Shown one piece after another: positions 60,737 through 64,000 of a stretch of 64,000 bases of DNA. The notes under the pieces are model-generated. The model was not told where the DNA came from, did no database searches, and saw only the letters and a program-made list of their open reading frames with translations. Each line of letters starts with the position of its first letter. The first letter of the stretch is position 1. The position numbers were made by a program, and so were the translations under genes. Source of the stretch: Mucilaginibacter paludis DSM 18603 (GTDB taxonomy: Bacteria; Bacteroidota; Bacteroidia; Sphingobacteriales; Sphingobacteriaceae); NCBI RefSeq assembly GCF_000166195.2, contig NZ_CM001403.1:6932877-6996876 (forward strand), in the 5' to 3' direction.

Positions 60737-62440
60737 ATGAGCATTAAAAATAAACTTCGCATGGGCATAGGCTTTCTGTTTTTGATGGCCCTGTTATGCT
60801 CCGGACTGGCCGCTTATTATTTAAACCGCCTGTCGTTCGATTCAAAAGCTATTCTGAAAGATAATTACCGGTCGCTGGTGTATTCCAAAAACATAGGCCA
60901 GGCGCTGGATAACCAGCCGGTACCCAACACGGCGCAGCTGCAGGTGATTGAAAAGAACCTGGCCGCCGAGCAGGGCAATATTACAGAAGTTGGCGAACAG
61001 GCTTATGCAGATTCGTTACGCATGAATTTTGAACGCTTAAAAGCTGCCCTGGGCAACCCTGTCGAAGTGAATAAAGTGAAGCTTAAACTCAAGCCCCTGC
61101 TTTATGATATTACCCAGGTTAACATGACGGCCATTGAGCGCAAAAACCGCACTGCCGAAAATACTGCCAATAACGCTGCTATTATTGTGGCGCTGATGGG
61201 CTCCTTTTGCTTTTTAGTGGCCTTTAGCTTTATGGTTAATTTTCCGGGCTATATTGCTAATCCGGTAAAAGAGCTAACGGCGGGGATTAAAGAGATTGCT
61301 GATAAAAATTACCAGAAACGTTTGGAGTTTGAGTCGGACGATGAGTTTCGCGACCTGGCCGAGGCCTTTAATCAGATGGCCCGCAAGCTGAACGATTACG
61401 AGAACAGCAACTTAGCCAGCATTATGTTTGAGAAGAAACGCATTGAGGCCATCATCAACTCGATGCAGGATGCCGTTGTTGGTTTGGATGATAAAATGAC
61501 CATTGTATTTGCTAACCAGGTAGCTTGTACCCTGATAGGCCAAACCGAAGATAAACTGATAGGTCACCACGGCCCTGATGTGGCTTTGGAGAATGATTTA
61601 TTGCGCAATATGCTGGTGACCGATCAGCATAAAATGAAAATTTACGCCGATAACAAAGAGAGCTTTTTTAATAAGGAAACCGTTGATGTGGTTAACGATG
61701 GCACCACCATTGGCAAGGTAATCATCCTGAAAAACATTACGGAGTTTCAGCAATTGGACGAGGCTAAAACCAACTTTATCGCCACCATATCGCACGAGCT
61801 CAAAACGCCTATCTCATCCATTAAAATGAGTTTAAAATTGCTGGAGGATGCCCGTATTGGGGATGTGAACTCCGAGCAAAGGCAATTGCTGCAAAATATT
61901 GACGACGATACCCGCCGCCTGCTGCAAATAACCGGCGAACTGCTCGACCTGGCGCAGGTTGAAACCGGGAAGATCAATCTTAACTTTGGCAACACGCACC
62001 CGCAAAATATTGTAAACTACGCCGTACAGGCCGTAAAATTTATAGCCGACCAGAAACAGATCACCATCAAAATTAATTGCCCCGATAGTTTGCCCGATGT
62101 ACAGGCCGATCTGGATAAAACCACCTGGGTACTCATCAACCTGCTCAGTAACGCGGTAAAATACAGCGCATCCAAATCAACCATTGAGCTTACGGTAAAA
62201 AGGCACAAGGACATGCTTGAATTTTCGGTGAAGGATTATGGCCAGGGGATTGACGCCCGCTACCTGTCGCGCATATTTGAGCGCTACTTTAAAGTACCCG
62301 GCGCAGGCCTCGATAAAACCGGAACCGGCCTTGGCCTGGCCATCGCCAAAGATTTTATTGAAGCCCAGGGCGGCAAAATAGGAGTTGAGAGCCAGGAAGG
62401 GGAAGGTAGCAGGTTTTTTTATACCTTGAAGGTGGTGTAG
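60737..62440 (+). CDS. HAMP/PAS histidine kinase, kdp partner of KdpD
   Basis: 567 aa: membrane segments about 10-30 and 152-175 flanking a periplasmic domain, a HAMP domain (PGYIANPVKELTAGIKEIADKNY), a PAS domain (IINSMQDAVVGLDDKMTIVFAN), a HisKA box with His353 in ATISHELKTPISS, and HATPase motifs LINLLSNAVKYS, VKDYGQGID and TGTGLGLAIAKDF. The separate kinase with the 373-aa KdpD replaces the long KdpD of E. coli. The NtrC-type regulator at 40669 is the likely partner. Confidence 0.93.
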   Translation: MSIKNKLRMGIGFLFLMALLCSGLAAYYLNRLSFDSKAILKDNYRSLVYSKNIGQALDNQPVPNTAQLQVIEKNLAAEQGNITEVGEQAYADSLRMNFERLKAALGNPVEVNKVKLKLKPLLYDITQVNMTAIERKNRTAENTANNAAIIVALMGSFCFLVAFSFMVNFPGYIANPVKELTAGIKEIADKNYQKRLEFESDDEFRDLAEAFNQMARKLNDYENSNLASIMFEKKRIEAIINSMQDAVVGLDDKMTIVFANQVACTLIGQTEDKLIGHHGPDVALENDLLRNMLVTDQHKMKIYADNKESFFNKETVDVVNDGTTIGKVIILKNITEFQQLDEAKTNFIATISHELKTPISSIKMSLKLLEDARIGDVNSEQRQLLQNIDDDTRRLLQITGELLDLAQVETGKINLNFGNTHPQNIVNYAVQAVKFIADQKQITIKINCPDSLPDVQADLDKTTWVLINLLSNAVKYSASKSTIELTVKRHKDMLEFSVKDYGQGIDARYLSRIFERYFKVPGAGLDKTGTGLGLAIAKDFIEAQGGKIGVESQEGEGSRFFYTLKVV

Positions 62441-62483
62441 GGGGAAATGATATTTCTTTTTGAAGTAGCATCATTTCTAAACC

Positions 62484-62780
62484 CTGTCATCCCGAGGTAC
62501 GAGGGACCTTTTGCGAGCGATAAGTATACCGCGTGGAGGCACTGACCGTGAGAGCTTTGACAACTTTTAAAAAGTTGTCAAAGCTGCGTTTGTAATGGGA
62601 TATGGAAAGCAGGAATGCTTTACGAGCGATAAGCCTTGCTGTATACCTTTAGCGCGCAGAAAATTTTTCCTCGTACCTCGTCAAAATGACATTTTTTTTA
62701 AGTAGCTGATGTAGGTATTTCAAACACAGTGCCTTTCTCCAACCCTGTCATCCCGGCGTGCAGTCGGGGCCTTTGCCCGC
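62484..62780. repeat. Dispersed repeat pieces (family D) after the kinase
   Basis: GTCATCCCGAGGTACGAGGG at 62487-62506, ACAACTTTTAAAAAGTTGTC at 62560-62579, AATTTTTCCTCGTACCTCG at 62662-62680 and GTCATCCCGGCGTGCAGTCG at 62747-62766. The last pairs with the inverse sequence at 59199-59222. No gene. Confidence 0.7.
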
Positions 62781-62908
62781 TGTTGCCTGTGGTCCGGAGA
62801 AGATCACGAAGTTTCAAACGCCATGTCTGTTTTTTCCGCCTGGCTGGGTATGTAACTCCCAACATTACCAAATTCATTTTTTATATTCGTTTATCAATCA
62901 ACACCAAA

Positions 62909-63478
62909 ATGGGACTGGACATCCGCATCGCCACTGAAAACGAAGACGTTATTTTTGAAGGCAATTACAGTGAGGTATATTTCTACCAGCATTCGCTCAG
63001 CCGCACCTTTTGCAATTTAATGAGCCGAAGGGATGTGATACAAACCGGCGAACCCGAACTCGACCAGATAGGGCAAATCACCGGGGTCGACATATCGGCA
63101 TTGTATGATATGAACGATTATCCGGAAGAGGAAAGTTTAGCGTTTTTTTTATCCATGGCCTACACTGACCAGGAAAAGCAAACATTGCTGCATCAAGCGG
63201 CCCAAAACAAAGCCAAATTGCAAGGCAACATCGCGAAAATAACAGAACTCATCAATCAACTCATTCATAAGCTAACGGCCATAGATAACTTACCCGCCCT
63301 GCTAACACCAACCGATTACGATACGCTGGACAATAAAACTTATTTTTCCAACTTTACGGTCAATCAAGGCAACGGCTACATCGGCAACAACTTCGGGCAG
63401 GATTTACGCAACTTTAAAAACTTCCTTGAATATGCGCAAAGCAAAGGCATCAGCACGGTTTATTTTAATTATGGATAG
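62909..63478 (+). CDS. Hypothetical protein
   Basis: Start at ATG 62909 (MGLDIRIATENEDVIFEG...), giving 189 aa; the longer frame reads into a repeat. N-terminal 60 residues are compact (VYFYQHSLSRTFCNLMSRRD), the middle has a long helix (LLHQAAQNKAKLQGNIAKITELINQLIHKL). C-terminal NFGQDLRNFKNFLEYAQSKGISTVYF is characteristic of a small family of Bacteroidota proteins of unknown function. Stand-alone. Confidence 0.7.
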   Translation: MGLDIRIATENEDVIFEGNYSEVYFYQHSLSRTFCNLMSRRDVIQTGEPELDQIGQITGVDISALYDMNDYPEEESLAFFLSMAYTDQEKQTLLHQAAQNKAKLQGNIAKITELINQLIHKLTAIDNLPALLTPTDYDTLDNKTYFSNFTVNQGNGYIGNNFGQDLRNFKNFLEYAQSKGISTVYFNYG

Positions 63479-63550
63479 GGGCGGGCGAATTTTGAGCCAG
63501 GTATTAGAGTTGATCACTAAAGGTTTTAATATAACAACCAGTCGAATGGC

Positions 63551-64000
63551 TTACGGCAGGCAACTCCAAAGGTTTTTATAAAACTCATTTTGATCGGTAT
63601 GATCAGGTATGCCAGAAACCTGTCCATCGCCCAGCTCAATGATAATCAGATTCCCGTTTTTTTGCCTGGCAATATCCATACTGAAGAAATTGCTGGTAAT
63701 GCCCTGCGCTAAAACTTCAAAACCTTCGGTGTCAGGTTTTGAAGCAAGGTACTCGCCTTCTTCCCAATAATTGTAGATGCCGATCAATTTTTTATGACAA
63801 AAAAATAAGCGATATTCTTCTTTTAAAGGCATGCCGCTTTTAGAATGAATAGTGAGATCACTAAGTTCTAAAAATTCCCTAATCACAATACCCTCATTCA
63901 GGTAATCTCCGCGGAGGCGAATTAAATTATCAATAGTTTCTTTAAGCTTCGCTGTATTCGAAGCCTGGCTTACAAAGCAGGCTGTTTGCCAATGGTGTTT
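63551..64000 (-). CDS. ATP-grasp domain protein (C-terminal part, cut by the window edge)
   Basis: 149 codons are visible and the frame is open to base 64000, so the start lies beyond the right edge. YLNEGIVIREFLEL, EEYRLFFCHKKLIGIYNYW and FFSMDIARQKNGNLIIIELGDGQVSGIP match the metal- and ATP-binding end of ATP-grasp proteins related to DUF4343. A peptide or nucleotide ligase role is possible; the substrate is unknown. Confidence 0.8.
   Translation of the reverse strand, partial: KHHWQTACFVSQASNTAKLKETIDNLIRLRGDYLNEGIVIREFLELSDLTIHSKSGMPLKEEYRLFFCHKKLIGIYNYWEEGEYLASKPDTEGFEVLAQGITSNFFSMDIARQKNGNLIIIELGDGQVSGIPDHTDQNEFYKNLWSCLP

Overview
The window looks like a chromosomal segment of a Bacteroidota bacterium, most likely a Sphingobacteriaceae member close to Mucilaginibacter or Pedobacter. 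This is inferred from a DUF6046/DUF2586-type contractile prophage, a KdpD sensor split into two proteins and controlled by an NtrC-type regulator, many exported proteins with a short 'AQ'-ending signal peptide, starts preceded by A-rich sequence rather than Shine-Dalgarno motifs, and very abundant dispersed intergenic repeats. No database search was possible.

Layout. 1-85: end of an IS4-family element cut by the window edge. 476-4228 (minus): operon of a small helical protein, pta and ackA (acetyl-CoA/acetate interconversion). 4618-4983: TM2-domain protein. 5651-7045: complete IS256-family element with an 8-bp target duplication. 7715-28139: a contractile-tailed prophage, all on plus, in a circularly permuted order (baseplate, tail fibres, lysis, cargo genes, then head protease, capsid, sheath, tube, tail chaperone with a -1 frameshift, tape measure). 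No terminase, portal or integrase is visible. The cargo between lysis and head genes (18539-20607) holds a small-protein/DUF6169-like pair and, on minus, a toxin-antitoxin-chaperone cassette (ADP-ribosyltransferase-like protein, 78-aa protein, SecB-like chaperone) that has the composition and order of CmdTAC anti-phage systems.

28.1-36.6 kb: tandem repeats, exported proteins of unknown role, a second full IS4-family copy (31421-32946), tRNA-Leu(CAG), a DUF2147 protein and an Asp-box/YCF48-type propeller protein.

36.6-62.4 kb: a potassium-uptake region. kup (37026) and kdpFABC (54210 onward) share an upstream 13-bp palindrome (TATCA-N3-TGATA; four phased copies at kup, one at kdp) lying 120-190 bp before a sigma-54-type -24/-12 element. 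An NtrC-family regulator (40669) and a split KdpD/histidine kinase (59612-62440) complete a plausible K+ regulon. An ISAs1-family element, an IS110-family remnant, repeat arrays and a type I restriction-modification island (half-HsdS, HsdM, HsdS, gene remnant, Fic, HsdR, YgjP-like protease; 44.7-53.5 kb) lie inside this region and separate the regulator from kdp.

62.9-64.0 kb: a protein of unknown function and an ATP-grasp protein running off the right edge. At least five families of dispersed intergenic repeats occur; the palindromic core CTCTTGAGAG of one of them is the boundary of three separate IS insertions.
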